A stretch of DNA of 55,406 nt from Ettlia oleoabundans (taxonomy: Eukaryota; Chlorophyta; Chlorophyceae; Chlamydomonadales), in contig JAAMXP010001603.1 of assembly GCA_019693395.1 (NCBI GenBank), forward strand, positions 721 to 56,126, written 5' to 3'. Every line of letters starts with the position of its first letter. Position 1 is the stretch's first letter. Shown piece after piece: positions 34,841 through 47,200 of this stretch. A model generated the notes under the pieces. It ran no database searches. It saw only the letters and a list, made by a program, of their open reading frames with translations, and had not been told where the DNA came from. Position numbers and translations under genes: made by a program.

Positions 34841-37800
34841 ATGCTGGCCTGCTGCATGGCCCCGTTGCGCCATATAAGCAGAATGAGTGACAATGAGCGA
34901 GAGCGCATTACCACTCTTCTTAATCTTGATCTAGTAGGTATGATGGCTGCCTCGGACACCAACGTGCAGCACGGGTGGCGTGCGGCGGCGGAACTGCTCG
35001 GCACTCTTGCTCGATCCATCAGGCGGCTTAACACCAACCCTTCGGTGTCCTGGAACGATCCAATGGGACTATGCAATCAGCTTGAGGGCCTCCGTAACCT
35101 ATCCGGGCAGCCTCCTTCCCAGTTTTTGAGGTCTGTAGAGCCTTATGCCAGCACGAGCATGATTGCGAGTGACCCTGCCAGAAGGTGCTCCTGAGCGGCC
35201 GCCTGTGGTGAAGCTGCGCCGTTTTACTGCCTCGCCCATGCACTTTGCCGCCGCAGCGCCGCTCTGGACGCGGCTGCGGCGGTGGCTGCTCTGAAACAGC
35301 CGGCGTGCGACTACATGATCACAAAGACGGCACAGGTTTCGCATGATCCTCCGTTAGGCATGGACCCAGATCAGGTGTTTTCGGTCCAGTGATGGCGTTG
35401 GCCGGCCGGCTGTCCGTGTGGCTGTGCAGGCTTGTGCTACGGGGCAGCGCTCAGTTCAGCACAGCGGATGGATACAGGCTATGTGCGTCTGCTGGCACTG
35501 TGCTCTTCGCGCTACAAAACGCAGTCTACTCCCATTGCAAGTGGGCAGTCAGTTCGCAGCTGGGCCAGGCATTCTTGATCGGCCAAGCAGCTCAGATTGA
35601 GGGGCGGCCCGACAGTGGTGCGTGGGAGAGCTTTGGTGCCGCTTTCAGGCGGTGCCTGGCCCCGGTAGCTGATATGATGTCCCTGCTGGTGCAGCCAATG
35701 GTGCCAGGGCAGGAGCAGCTGCACACCGCTCTGCGCAGGTGGGGATGACGACTTGGGCAGTGTTACGATCTTTGCGGAGCGGCATGTCACCTGTGCATGT
35801 TGAACAGTGGAACACATGTGTGCGCGCGTGGAGGCAGTTCCTCATCCATTGGAAGGAAAGCAGCCTGGAGCTGGACACCGAAAGTGCTGCTTCTCAATGC
35901 AAAAGCTCAACTGTCACTAATGCTGTTCTGGCTGCGTGCCCCTGCAGATCGACGGTGAAGCCTGGGCCTCTAGCGCTCATGATGTGTGAAATGGCGGAGG
36001 CGCTTGACCTCATGCACCAAGCGCACGAGGCTGTGGGCCTTGGTAAGGTGGAAAGGCCTTTACGAGTCATGGCTGCTAACATGCCTGCTGGTCATGACCG
36101 GCTCACACAGGCGCCAGCCTCTAGGTTCCAGACCAGGAATGCTCTTGCCAGCAATCAACATGGTCAGCACCCAGCAAGCAAGGGCGACCAGCCTTGCCTT
36201 TCCGCCCTTAGTCAACTGGTGGCCTTGTGTCGCTTGATGTCACCAGCGTGAGAAGTTTTGTATGCCCGCTCTGGCTCTCCATTTTATGTACGCTCCTGCA
36301 GAGTACAGCACCCGCGACGGTCTCTGGCTGTCAGTGGTGGAGGCTGCTGCGACTGCGACGGAGGCAGTTGCTGCATTATTCGCAGATGGCGATCTGCAGG
36401 GGCTGGAGTTGTGGCTTTCAAGCATTCGTGCAACCTGGTTGGCACGGCCTGAGGTGGTTGGCAGGCTTGCTCGCATGGTCGCTGGCAAGTGGTTTTGGGG
36501 TGGTGTGTTACGAAACAATGCATGCATTGGTGTACTTCACAGGTTGAAAGGAACGAGTGGAGAGCATGCGTGGCTTGTAGGGGCAGCTGCAAGTCGGATG
36601 CTTGATTATAAGTTGTTGAAGGGCTCCATGTCAAGCACTTCTACATATGTGTGTGTTACATAAACCCGCTACTTAGGCGCTACTGAACCTGGGCAGGGGA
36701 GCCGTACCGGCCGACTCATAACAGTGCCTGCGGGTATAGCCGGCAGCCAAGGGATACCCCTCCCCTAGCCTGCTGGCATGCCTTGTAGATGTGATGTGCT
36801 GCTTGGTGCGCCGTTTGCATTGCTTCATCTTGATGTTGGCAGCACTATCACCCGCTGCCCCTTTCGTCTTGCTCTCATGCAGGCTTTGTAACGAATGAGG
36901 TTGCCCTGCCACCAGCTCCTGAGACAGCCGAATGGCTGCACAAGGCAATGCTGGTGCTGTGCAAGATGCCGGAGAGCAGCATCCTGTCAGCTTTTCTGAT
37001 TGGCAACAACAGCAGCCACAGCTGCGGCTCAAACAGCCAGCTGGTCGATGCCCTTGCAGAGTGGCTGGCTGCAGAGCTAGCCCAGCAGGCAAGCCAGCAG
37101 CAGATGCGGTGCAGCAGGCACAGCATGCGGGTGCAGCAAGTGTCCCACCTGGCCGCCGGGTTGGTGGACACAGCCTGCTTGTCCGCAGCTTCAGACAGCA
37201 TCGTAAGCAATGCAGGCCGTGCACAGAACGCCGCGCTGGCACGCTTGAGCGAGGAAGAGCGGCAGCAGTTTGAGCAGGTGCAGCAAACCGTGCTGAGGTG
37301 TGCGCTGCAGCTGCTGCCGACATTTGCTCAGGCGGAGGTGGCAGCGCTACGCGACTGCCAGCACCTGGCGCAGCGTGACGCTGCAGGCGAGGGAGCCTTA
37401 CAGCCGCCCCCGATGGCAGAGGTTCTGTCTGTACTGCAGCCTAAATATCCAGCACGCGCCGGGCTGCTTCGCATTCTTGCTGGTGACTCTGAACTATCTG
37501 CCAGCATCTTGCTTCAGCGCTGGCACCGCCAGCTGGCGCTGCGTCAGGCCACTGCAACTCTGCAGGCCATTATGATCAGTCAGCTGGTCCCCGAACAGCC
37601 GCTGGGCCCGGCGGGGTGGGCAGCAGGGTTGCCCCTGCTGGTCAAGTCTGCCCAGGCCAACCTAATTAAGTTTGCTGGCTCCCTGGCGCGCCTATTGGAC
37701 AGCAGCTGCGAGGCACAGCCAGGTGCCCAGCAGCAGGGCCCTCAGCAGTCCCCCACAGCTGAGGAGCAGGCAGCAGCAGAGTGCAACCTGGCACTGGTAC

Positions 37801-39645
37801 AGCAGCTGACCACACCCACCCTGCTGCTGCTGCTGAAGCTGCTCAAGCAGCAGCAGGCTGGCCCGCAGATGCGGGCAGCACCAGACTGTAAACCGCAGGA
37901 TATGGAGCCAGTTGAGCCTGCAAGTAAGGTACTCATGCACCTTGCGGGTGCTTTGAACCATTGTGTCCTGAGGCTACACCCAGGCCCCCCTGAGACCCTC
38001 ACCATGGATGTGCAAGCTGACCTCTCCAGCATTGCTGCCCAGAATTAAGTCTTTCTCCCCTTTACAGGCTGGCTTCTCATATGTGTGTCAGCTTGTGTTT
38101 TGAGGGCATTGCCATGCCTGTTAAACCTCCGAAGCTCTCATTATGCACTATCTGCCCCCGGCTTGCAAACGCGCCCCTGCGCATGCGCCCTCCCCCACCC
38201 CACCCTTGCTCGTTCCTGAGCAGGCCACGGCTGGCGGTGGAGCTGCTGGAATTGGCAGAGGCGGCTGCCACCCTGCTGCGCGCGCTGGAGGGTGGGCCAA
38301 TCCCTGTCGACGTCATCCTAGTACTCTGGACGCTGCACAAGCTGGCAGCAGTGTGCGGCCACCACGCAGCCTTGGCACTCATTGCTGACGCAGTGGGGCA
38401 GCTGCTGGGGGCAATAGTGGTGCGAGGCCAGCGCTTGGCTAAGATGCGCCCCAATCGTGGCTGTACAATATTCACATGCTGCATCACCAGTGCGTCGCCT
38501 GTCCCAGGCGCCTGGCCTGCTCAGCTGGCTTGTCCAAAACCAAGTTCACAAGCTATAATAATGGGTCCCCTGCAGGAACAGAAGCACTACCGTTGCTTCG
38601 GGTTGATGTGCCAGGCTTTGTCTGACAGAGCACCGGATTGGCCGCAATAAGCTCAAGCCGCTACAGCTGTGGATATGCAGCTGTGGATATGCGTGTGGTT
38701 CAGAACGTCGTCGCCTGCTATGAGATTGCTCGTGGCTGCCGCCTTTGCGGGCTGGTCAGCTGCGTGGCACTGATCCCATCCATCAGGTGACAGATTTTGA
38801 TTTAATGGGCAGGCACCACTTTGCATCATCTCACCGCGTGCTCGGGGTCGATGCCCTCTGTGTGCAGGCTGTGCTACCACCTGTCCGCTGCTGGCTGCCT
38901 CCCAGCTGCGGTTGCGATGGCGTTGGGGCCTTGGGATGCGTCCACCCCTAAGGAGACTCCATCAGCCATGCAGAGGGAGGGACCCATTGCAGAAAGAGGC
39001 TCAGGTGCGCCCCTGTTTGTTCCGGTGCAACATTCCTGCACCCACTGCAGTAGTGTGGTACCGGTCAAAGTCAAGCTGCGCCCTAGCTGCAAACAATTCT
39101 GCCCAGAAAGTTTCTGCACCTCCCTGTTCCCTGTGCAGGAGAAACTGGTTGCCACCCTCACCGTGGCGCAGAGGCTGGGAGGGCCGCAGGGCATGGCATC
39201 AGCGGTGCGGCAGCAACCGGGCCTGACGCCTGACGTCCCTCCACCAGCTGACGCTGCAGCTGGGCGTGCGGCCGGGGTGCAGCAAGATCTTGTGCGACTG
39301 GCTGCCAGCGTGCTGCCTGAGCTGCAGTCGGCTGCTGAGCAACAGATTGGCCCTCGCTCCGATGCTGCGCTGCTAGCGTCGGTCGCTCGCTATGCTGCGC
39401 TGGCAGTCCACAAATGCGCTCACTTGCGCTGCACGAATGCCCGGCTGCTGTTGGGGGATAGAGCGGGCGACGCAGCCAGCAGCGGCAGTGGCGGCGGCGG
39501 CAGCAGTGCTGCCAATGGTGGCAGCAGCAGGCCGCGCAAGTGCGGAGGGTGCGTTGCTGTGCGATACTGCAGCGAGGAGTGCAAGAATGCAGACTGGCAG
39601 CTGCACAGGCGGGCATGCCATTGGGCAAAGCGGCAGGGGGCATAG
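34841..39645 (+). pseudogene. MYND-finger protein, paralogue 2, probably disrupted
   Basis: Exons 34841-35130, 35257-35738, 35948-36042, 36302-36484, 36883-38048, 38224 to about 38465, and 38868-39645 (the last possibly split, final part from 39139). Intron positions and phases match paralogue 1. Shared blocks: STADGYRLCAS in both, KSTVKPE/RSTVKPG, PLAVELLELAQAAATLLR/RLAVELLELAEAAATLLR, and the final MYND finger RKCGGCVAVRYCSEECKNAD. Starts at 34841, 34856 or 34883 are possible. Two problems: near 35391 the frame runs into TGA (FSVQ stop) while the homologous ALAGRLSVWLC continues one base out; and at 38042 the donor of paralogue 1 (CA|GTGAGT) reads CAGAATTAA, giving a stop. The rest stays open over 4 kb, so the lesions are recent or are sequence errors. 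The intron after 36484 uses a GC donor. Confidence 0.65.
36648..36759 (+). ncRNA. Candidate intronic structured RNA, copy 1
   Basis: Lies in the intron 36485-36882 of MYND paralogue 2. It aligns without gaps to 53214-53325 (9 differences in 112). Predicted pairings: GCAGG with CCTGC around an inner GCCG-TAC-CGGC hairpin, and a 3' hairpin GGGTAT (36732-36737) with ATACCC (36754-36759). In the second copy this stem reads GGGTGT/ACACCC, a compensatory pair change. The setting resembles intron-encoded snoRNAs, but I cannot identify C/D or H/ACA boxes with confidence. A short mobile element is the alternative. Confidence 0.4.
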
Positions 39646-41210
39646 CGGCCTGCTACTGAAGGGATGGGCTGAGCGGGCGTTGTCACAGGCAGGAAGGCAG
39701 GCAGAATGTGGGTGTGCCGGACTGCAGACGCATGCCAGGCTGGCAGTATCAAAGCCGCTGACCGCACCAGCCGTGGTAGCAGCAGCAGCAGCAGCAGAGC
39801 ATTGGCAGTAGAGGCAGCAACAAGAGCTGCAGCAGCAGCATCAGTACAGGGCAGCACTAGGCGCAGCAGGCATGGCAGGGCAGGTGGACTCCCCAGCGCC
39901 TTGGAGAGGCCAGCAGGGGGGGTGCCTCCTCGCGTGCTGGGTTGACAGATGGCAACAGCTGCGGCAGCTGCGACGGAATCCTGCAGCCACAGTTTTAATA
40001 CCAGCAGCAAACCGACATGTTGAAAAAGGTGGCGCTGCGTTGCAGGAGCGGCGACGCTGCCCAAGACAACACAGCAGCAGCAGCAACAGTAGGGTGCAGT
40101 TCATTCAACGGCGGTACGGTATTCCACCACCAAATTTCCCGGGGGGACATTCGCTGGTGTATAGGCCGGCAGTAGCGCCTGCCAAGCTTAAGCTCTCATT
40201 GCTGCGTGGGTAATGTTGTACCGTTTCTTTGTTACTGCTCTGCAAGTCTACAAGTAGGTATTTAGGGTATTTAGGGTTTATCTATATGCCTCCTAAATAA
40301 AAACTTTATAAATTATTTTTTTGGTTTGCCGGAAGTCCAATTCGTAGATCAAAGCGCAGCGGCAGTGCTTGTTGTTGCGAAGTGCACCTGCAGCTGCCAC
40401 CAGCAGTCAGCAGGCTACCCCGGCTTTAAAAGTGAGGACGCCTGAGGGTGGGAAAAGGCTGAGGGGCTGGGGCCGGGACGCCCAAGGCTGGAACCCCGAT
40501 GGCAACGTACGAAGCGAGCTGTAGCAGGACGGGTGACCTTAGGATGTGGGCATGGCTGCGACATCAACAGGGACTTCCCTGCAGACATCTTGACCAAATG
40601 GAGTGCTGGCATCCTGCATTTTCAAAGTGTGCATAAGCAAGCCTACAATGCAGGTGCACCAAAGCAAAGGCGGCGGGACCCAAACAGTGTGAGCGGCGAT
40701 GCAGCCGATAGTGCCTCCTGCCACCCCGCGATCAGGTGTACACCAGCGCTAGCTAGATTTCCAGCCAAGTTGGCTGGATGGTCTGAATGTGTGATGTGAG
40801 CCAGCCTACGCTGGTCGCTGGGAGCAGAACAGGCCGGCTGAAGCGGCGGCGGTGGCGGCAGCACAGGGTGGCATGCCATGCAGCCTGTTGCCAGCAAACT
40901 CACTTACTGCCTGCGCCAGGGCCAACGCTGCTGGGCATAGATCCAAGATGCGCAGGGTGAAAGCGCACGGCACTTTCCTGTCGCCTGCAATCAGGGGCTT
41001 TGACTGCTGTGCCCCTGCCGCCTGCTGGGCTTCAGCACAGCGCGCCGCCGCTCAGCACGGGTGCCACTTTCAGCCGAGGAAACGATTTCGGAGATAATTT
41101 ATAGCATTCACGCGTAGGACACTCGCACTCTGCGCCGGTCTGGGTTCGGGAACCTGGCGTGGTGATTGAGCCATGCGGAAGCGTTCTCTATAAGAGCCCG
41201 CGAGGCCGGA
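39646..41210. other. Intergenic stretch before the helicase gene
   Basis: Holds the 3' flank of MYND paralogue 2 with a CAG/GCA-rich microsatellite (39779-39800), several Ser/Arg/Gln frames that look like composition artefacts, a TTTAGGG-type stretch (40257-40280), and an AT-rich tract (40285-40325). A plus-strand frame 40533-40799 reads DINRDFPADILTKWSAGILH; I cannot support it as a gene. TTATAG near 41098 may serve the helicase promoter. Confidence 0.5.
40257..40280 (+). repeat. Telomere-like TTTAGGG copies
   Basis: TTTAGGG at 40261-40267 and 40270-40276, separated by TA and followed by TTTA. This is the plant and chlorophyte telomere unit, here internal and degenerate. Confidence 0.6.
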
Positions 41211-44200
41211 ATGAGCGCGGCCAGAGGCACCGATGCGACAGGGCCCGTAACTGCTGTCGACGAGGAGGAGCGCCTGGTCCAACAGTTGCTCCGCCTGCAG
41301 ACTGGTGCCAATCCGGCGTCAGCAAAGCAAGGGTGGTACGCCGATGCCTACTCGTTCCTTCAGGCCCACGGCGGGCAGCACTGGTGGTGCCAGCACGGAG
41401 ATGTAACTGCAGGTGAGAATCACAGCACTGCATCTGAACAAGGCAAGGGCGGGACTTGGCCAGCGACGCCATGTTTGCTGCTTTTCGGCTGCCGCATTGC
41501 AACGCTTGTGCCGCTGCTTCCCCTGCTACGCTGCCAGCCGCTGCCAGCCTTGCACTAAGCATGTGCTATCTTCCCCCCCCGCGGCTGCAGGCCTGGCTGA
41601 AGTGCTGCAGTACCACGACAGTCAGCCGCTGGTACGGGAGATATGGTGCCAGCTGTCGGCCCAGCTGGCCGCCTGCCACGACTGCGTCAACGCCCACCAC
41701 GCCTGCCAGGAATGGTTTGCTGAGCAGTTCAGCCACGACACAGCGGCGCCGCTGCTGACAACCATCCGTGACCTCGACTGCGCCCGTTTGGCGGCGGCGC
41801 TACAGGCTGCGGAACAACAGGCGCGTTGCATTTGCCACCCATTGTTGGGAAGGGGGCGCTGCTGTGGCAAGTCTCGCACGCTTGCCTGCCGTCGTTTGTA
41901 GGGGTACTTCGCTGCAATGTGTTGAGAGGAGGAGATGAATAGCAAGCAGCTTCGCGCTGCTTCCGTGTCTGCTAGCTCCTACCATGCCATGTTTGCCTCC
42001 CCGTAATTCAGGCATCAAGCGACGGGCCGCAGGGCAGCGAGGTGGCGGGCCAGCTGCCTGCTGAGGTCATCACCTGCCTGTTTGAGGCGCTGACCTACGA
42101 CTGCCTGCTGGAAGGTGTGGGGGCACCCTTCAAAGCTTGCACTCTGCTGCTTTTGCTGGGTGCTGGGAGCTGAGGGGGCATCCTCAAGCTTGCAAGTTCT
42201 TGTTTGTTGCTGGAAGGTATGGGGGCACCCTCTGCAAGCTTTCGTGTTGTTTTGTTGGGTGCTGGGAGGTGAGATGGACCCTGTCCTCGCACACCATTGC
42301 CCTTCCGCTCCTGCTTTGGTAGTTCCGCATCTGCTTGGGTAATGGATGCTGTCCTGTCTTGTACTGCTTGTGTGGTAGGGCTGCGAGGGTTTGAATAGCA
42401 GGGCAACCAAACACAAAGGAGCGTGCCCATGCACAGCCCCGTCACCGCCTGTTGCCCTGCCGACCCCACAAAACTGCTACCTGCCGCCACCTGTACATCT
42501 CAGATGCTGAGGTGGCGGATGCGCTGGCTGCTGCGCTGTGCACGCTGAGCACACGCTATGAGCTGGCGCTAGCAGAGCCGGGATCAGATGCGCGGTACCC
42601 TGGGGCGTACCGCCTGCTGGCCCATCCCGATGCCGCCGCTCGCCACTTGGTGAGACTGCTACACCTCGGTAGCTGTTTGGTAGCTGATTGGTGGGGTGTT
42701 ACCGATGCATTTTGCTCAACATGTTGGTGAAAGGCTGTAGCAAATATGCCGTTAGGGTGACCTTCAGATTCTTGGAGGTCTTGACATTCACGCGTGCTTC
42801 TGGGGTTCCAATACCGCCAGACTGGCATTTGGGTGCTGCACCTTTCTCTGGTGGTTTATGTAACTGACAATACGCTGTATGTGTGCTGATGTTTTTTGTT
42901 GCAGGCAGCCACCACTGTGCGTGCGTGGGGCCCTTTTGCTGACGCTGAAACCGTGGACACGGTACTGCCAACCTTGCGGTATTGGGTGCATCTGCTGGGC
43001 GGGCAGCCAGCAGGAGGCTGCCCATCTGGCAGTGCCAGGCCGCCCTTCCAGCCTCCCCCTGTGGCCATCTGGCGCGCTGTGCACGGCCTGCTGCCCCTGC
43101 TGGCTCCCGAGGCGGCGGCAGCGGTACTGTCGCAGCTTCCAGAGCTTGTGGAAGCTGTACTGGCAGGCATTGGCCACTACTATGACAGCACCAGCACCAG
43201 CAGTATCGGTGGCATGCTGCAGCAGGAGGTTGATCTGTGCCGCTGGTTTGCAGCTGGGTGCTGGCTGCACCTGCTGTCCGCAGCCGGCCCTGAGGTTTTC
43301 TACCATACCACCCTCTCTCCAGCAGCAGTGGTGGGGCAGCTGGTGGCGGCAGCAAGGCACAGCAACAGCGAGCGGCTGCACAAGGCGGCGGCAGAGGCGG
43401 TGGCAGCCACCCTGTTCCACGCCGCCAGCGGTGGGGCAGTCGGGGGTGGAGCCGCAGAGGCGGCTGCGGCTGTGCGCCGTGGGCTGCTGTTCTTGCTGCA
43501 CGACCTGCCTGCCGCTGCAGTGGAGGCAGTGGACTTGCATGCTGGGACAGCACAGCAGCAGCAGCAGCAGCAACCACAGCAGGGGCAGCAGCGCCAGCAG
43601 CTCCAGGTGTCGCAGCTGACGACAGCTATCGCCGAGGCTGCAGCATTCAACACCCTCCTGCGCCTGCTTCAGCAGGGTGCCGCCGCCACCGCTGCCGTCT
43701 TTGCTTCAGCGCACTACTGGCTCCCTCCGTTGTGCACCAGCCTGCACCACCGGTTTGGCAGTGGCGGCAGCGGTGGCAGTGGCAGGCAAAGTTCAAGGCA
43801 CAAGCCGCGGCGAAATCCGGAGCTGTTCCCAGCAGCGGACAAGGCTGCCCAACAGCTGACAGCAGCCCTGCTGTACGGCGAAGTGGCAGCGCTCGTCTCT
43901 GCAGCTGGCAGCACCTTAAGCACTGCTGATTTGCTACCGTCGTTGAGCACGCTGGACCCTGCTGTGGCTGCTGTGGTCACGGCAGCTGCACACCAGGCAG
44001 GAAGCTGGCAATGCCTCCCAGCCCTCTGGCACACTCTCGCACGCAGCAGCGGCGGTAGCAGCAGGGACGATGGTGGCAGCAGCGGGCGGGAAGCCAGCAC
44101 CCTACTACTGTCTGCTGCTGCAGCCCTGGCTGCAAGCGGCAGCAGCGTGGCGCCAATCGGCAAAGCGGGCGCAGCAGCGGGCCTGCCTGCCCCTGCCGGC

Positions 44201-47200
44201 TTTGCCGCACCGGGACTCACCAGCAGCCTGGCGAGAGATATCGAGTCAGCTCAGCAACGGGTGCCTGTTGAAGAGCTGAGGGGCTACTTTCTAGATGCAG
44301 GTGTGTATGGTGGATGGGCTACGCGCGACTAAAAACCGAATCTGTTAATGTGTGTTCATTGATTGCTATTTGTTGCTGCTCGCCCTCTGCAGGCATTGCT
44401 GTTGCTGTTTTCCTGTTTACTCTGCTTTCTCTGCTGCTATGCCTGGTGCATTTCTGTTATTATGAGCACGCTGAGCATGCTGTCCCCTGCTACGGTTGCT
44501 GTGGTTGCACTGCAGACCCAACCGATCCCTCCCCCGCCGCCATCACCATCGCCCGAGGCCCTGCCTTTTTGTCTGAGCAGCTGCAGCAGGCAGCTGCCGA
44601 GCACCTGGCCTTGCTGACTCAGCGCTGCCGTGGCGGGGGCTTGGGGCTGGGGCAGGGGCACGCATCCTCAGCTTTGCTCTTACCCTCAGCTTCACAGTCA
44701 GCTTCTGAGCCAGCTTCAACCTTATCTTCTCAGCGGCACTGGGCTGCCGACCCGCAGTGGTGGCGGCCACAGCTGGCGGCACCGGTGGCGGCCCTGCTGC
44801 TGGCCCCCAACCTGCTGCTCCGAGCTGCAACCGAGGAATTCGTGCTGGCTGCCACCCGACAGGGCTCTGCCGCTGCGGCAGCCTCAGTGCTAGCCCAGCT
44901 GCATCCACACACGGCCGACATACTGCAGCCGCTGCTGCGGGGTGGCAAGCAGGGGAGGGGGCAGAAGCAGCATGGCAGAGCGGGCGCCGCAGCGAACGCC
45001 TTTGCGCGGCAGCCACAGCAGCAGGCGCCTGTTGCGGGGGGAAGAAAGAGCAGTTTCTCCCGCTGGCCGTCCATAGCACCAGCCAAAGCCACTAACACAG
45101 CACCACCACCAGTAGTTGCAGCAGCGGCAGCAGGGAGTGGCGCGATGCGAGCTGACCGCTTGGGTGCTTCTCATGCAGATTTGCAGGGTGATGCCAGCAG
45201 GCCAGCAGTGGCGGAGGCAAATGAAGCAGTGCAAGCTGCAGAAGTGATTGATCTCATTGACTCACCTCCTTACCAAGAGACTCTGGAGGAAAAACAACAG
45301 AACCAGCAGCAGCAAGCACAGCAGCAGCATGCACAGCAGCAGCAGCAGCAGCAGCGTCAGCACGCTATGGACAGATCAGCACAGCGCGGCAGCAAGGCAC
45401 AAGCGACAGGGGCACTGGAAGCGCAACCAGAGGCTCCCTGGTTCTTGAGGTGGCCATCCAAACAGCAGCAGGAGCAGGGGCAGCAGCAGGGGCAGCGGCA
45501 GGGGCAGAAACAGCAGGCAGGAGGGCAAGGCAGCACGCTGGAATCTGCCCGAGTTGATATTACTGTTGACAGTCTTTGGCCTCCTAGTTGGCCGTCTAGG
45601 ACTCAGGAACGAAAAGGGGCAGCGACAGCAGCAGCAGGGGCAAGGCCACTGGAACAGCTGCAGCACCAGCAGCATAGCATGCAGAGAAATGGAGTTAAGC
45701 ACCCGGCACAGCAGGGTGCGTCGTCGGCGGCAGCAGTTGGTGTTGAGCAGCGCCAGCAGCAGCAGCGGAACATTGATGCCTTGCGCTCGATCAGGGACCA
45801 GCAGCTCCCTGCAATGCAGCATGCGTCTGTCGGACAGCAAGACCCCAGCCATGCACAAAATGAGACGAAGGCAACGACTCAGCAGCACTCAAAGGCGAAC
45901 AAGCAGCATGAGAGTGAGATTGACATTGACAAGCTGTGGCCTGACAAATGGCCGGCAAGGCGGCCAGCTGTTGTGACTGCCACTGCGGCAGCTCCAGGCA
46001 AAGCAGCAGGCAAGGCAGGCTCGGCGGCAGTGGCGGCGGGTAGGATTGATGCAGCAGTAGGTGGGTTAGAAGCAGGAAGAGGAAGGGTGTTAACGGGCGG
46101 CAAGGCTCCCAGCAGAGGGGGCAGCGGGAGCTCAAGCCCCGAGCCTCTCGGCAGAGAGCAGCAGCAGAAGCGGCACGAGAGGGTGCAGAGGCAGGCGGCG
46201 GGGGTAGCGAAAGCGAGCGGCAGCGGCGCTGTTCCTTTCAGGATCCCCAAAGTGCAACAGGCAGCGGTGATCGCCGAGCGGCAGGGGGATCGGCAGCACC
46301 TGGGTGGCCCGAAAAAGCAGTCAAGTGTTGAAGTAGCAGGCACGAGCGGCGGTCGCACTGCCCCAAGCCCCGGGCAAGTGCCACTATCAGCAGAGCAGCA
46401 TCGAGAGCGGGATGCTGCTGCTCCTCCTTTCCAGCAGCAGCAGCAGCAGCAAGCATTGCCTAGGCGGCCTGAGCAGGCCCGCCAGCCTGCCCATCAGCCG
46501 TTGCTCCCCGAGGCTGTACAAGTTGGGAGGGGCAGCAGCATGGGTGGTGTCAAGAGCTTGCAGGCTTTAGAGGAGGAGGAAGATGAGGACAGCTTGTTTG
46601 GCAGCCTGGCCCCAATCGCAGGCACCGATAGCAGGCCCGGCATGCCCCCGTCGCGGCCTCCCCACAACCCGCAGCAGCAACCACAGCAGCACCAGCAGCC
46701 GCAGCCAGTGCGGCGAATCGTGCGCATCATGGCTCCGCCGCCCAGCTTCCCGGCAAGGGGCATGCCAGGCCGGCGAGGCGGTACAGCAGACGACGCCCCT
46801 GTGCCGCTGTGGCAGCAGCGGCGGGCGGCGCTGGGAGCGGCACGGCAGCAGGCGGCAGCTGCCGCTTCACTCCTCTCAATGGACTCCCTCTTGCAGCAAC
46901 TGCTGTCGTGGGATCTCACCACCATCCTGTCTGGTAACAGCAGAGGTGGTACTGCCGACGGTACTGGTCATGGTACTGCCAATGGTACTGCTAGTAATGC
47001 TGTGCAGGGCCTACAGGTGCCGGTACGCTTCACTAGCCTGCAGCAGTACACCCAGGCGAGTCGGTGCGCTGCTAGGAGTACAAGGGTTGCGGGTGTCACA
47101 TGGCCGTTCGAGTTGCTATGTTTGGCTGGCCAGCAGGGTGGGCACTACCAAACTGCAGACATTCCACACACAGTGTCAGTCTCAAACATGCTTGCATCCA

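Noticed and set aside
36648..36759. TPP (thiamine) riboswitch in the shared intronic element
   Set aside because: CTGAACCTGGG recalls part of the thi-box, but the CTGAGA and TAATACCAGC blocks are absent.
38821..39138. Coding status of the stretch before the last MYND paralogue 2 exon
   Set aside because: The frame is open, but its end (CCCTGTTCCCTGTGCAG) is a typical acceptor and paralogue 1 has an intron there, so I treat it as probable intron rather than novel protein.
39660..40213. Ser/Gln/Arg-rich frames on both strands after the MYND gene
   Set aside because: Made by CAG/GCA repeats; overlapping long frames on both strands of such DNA are composition effects.
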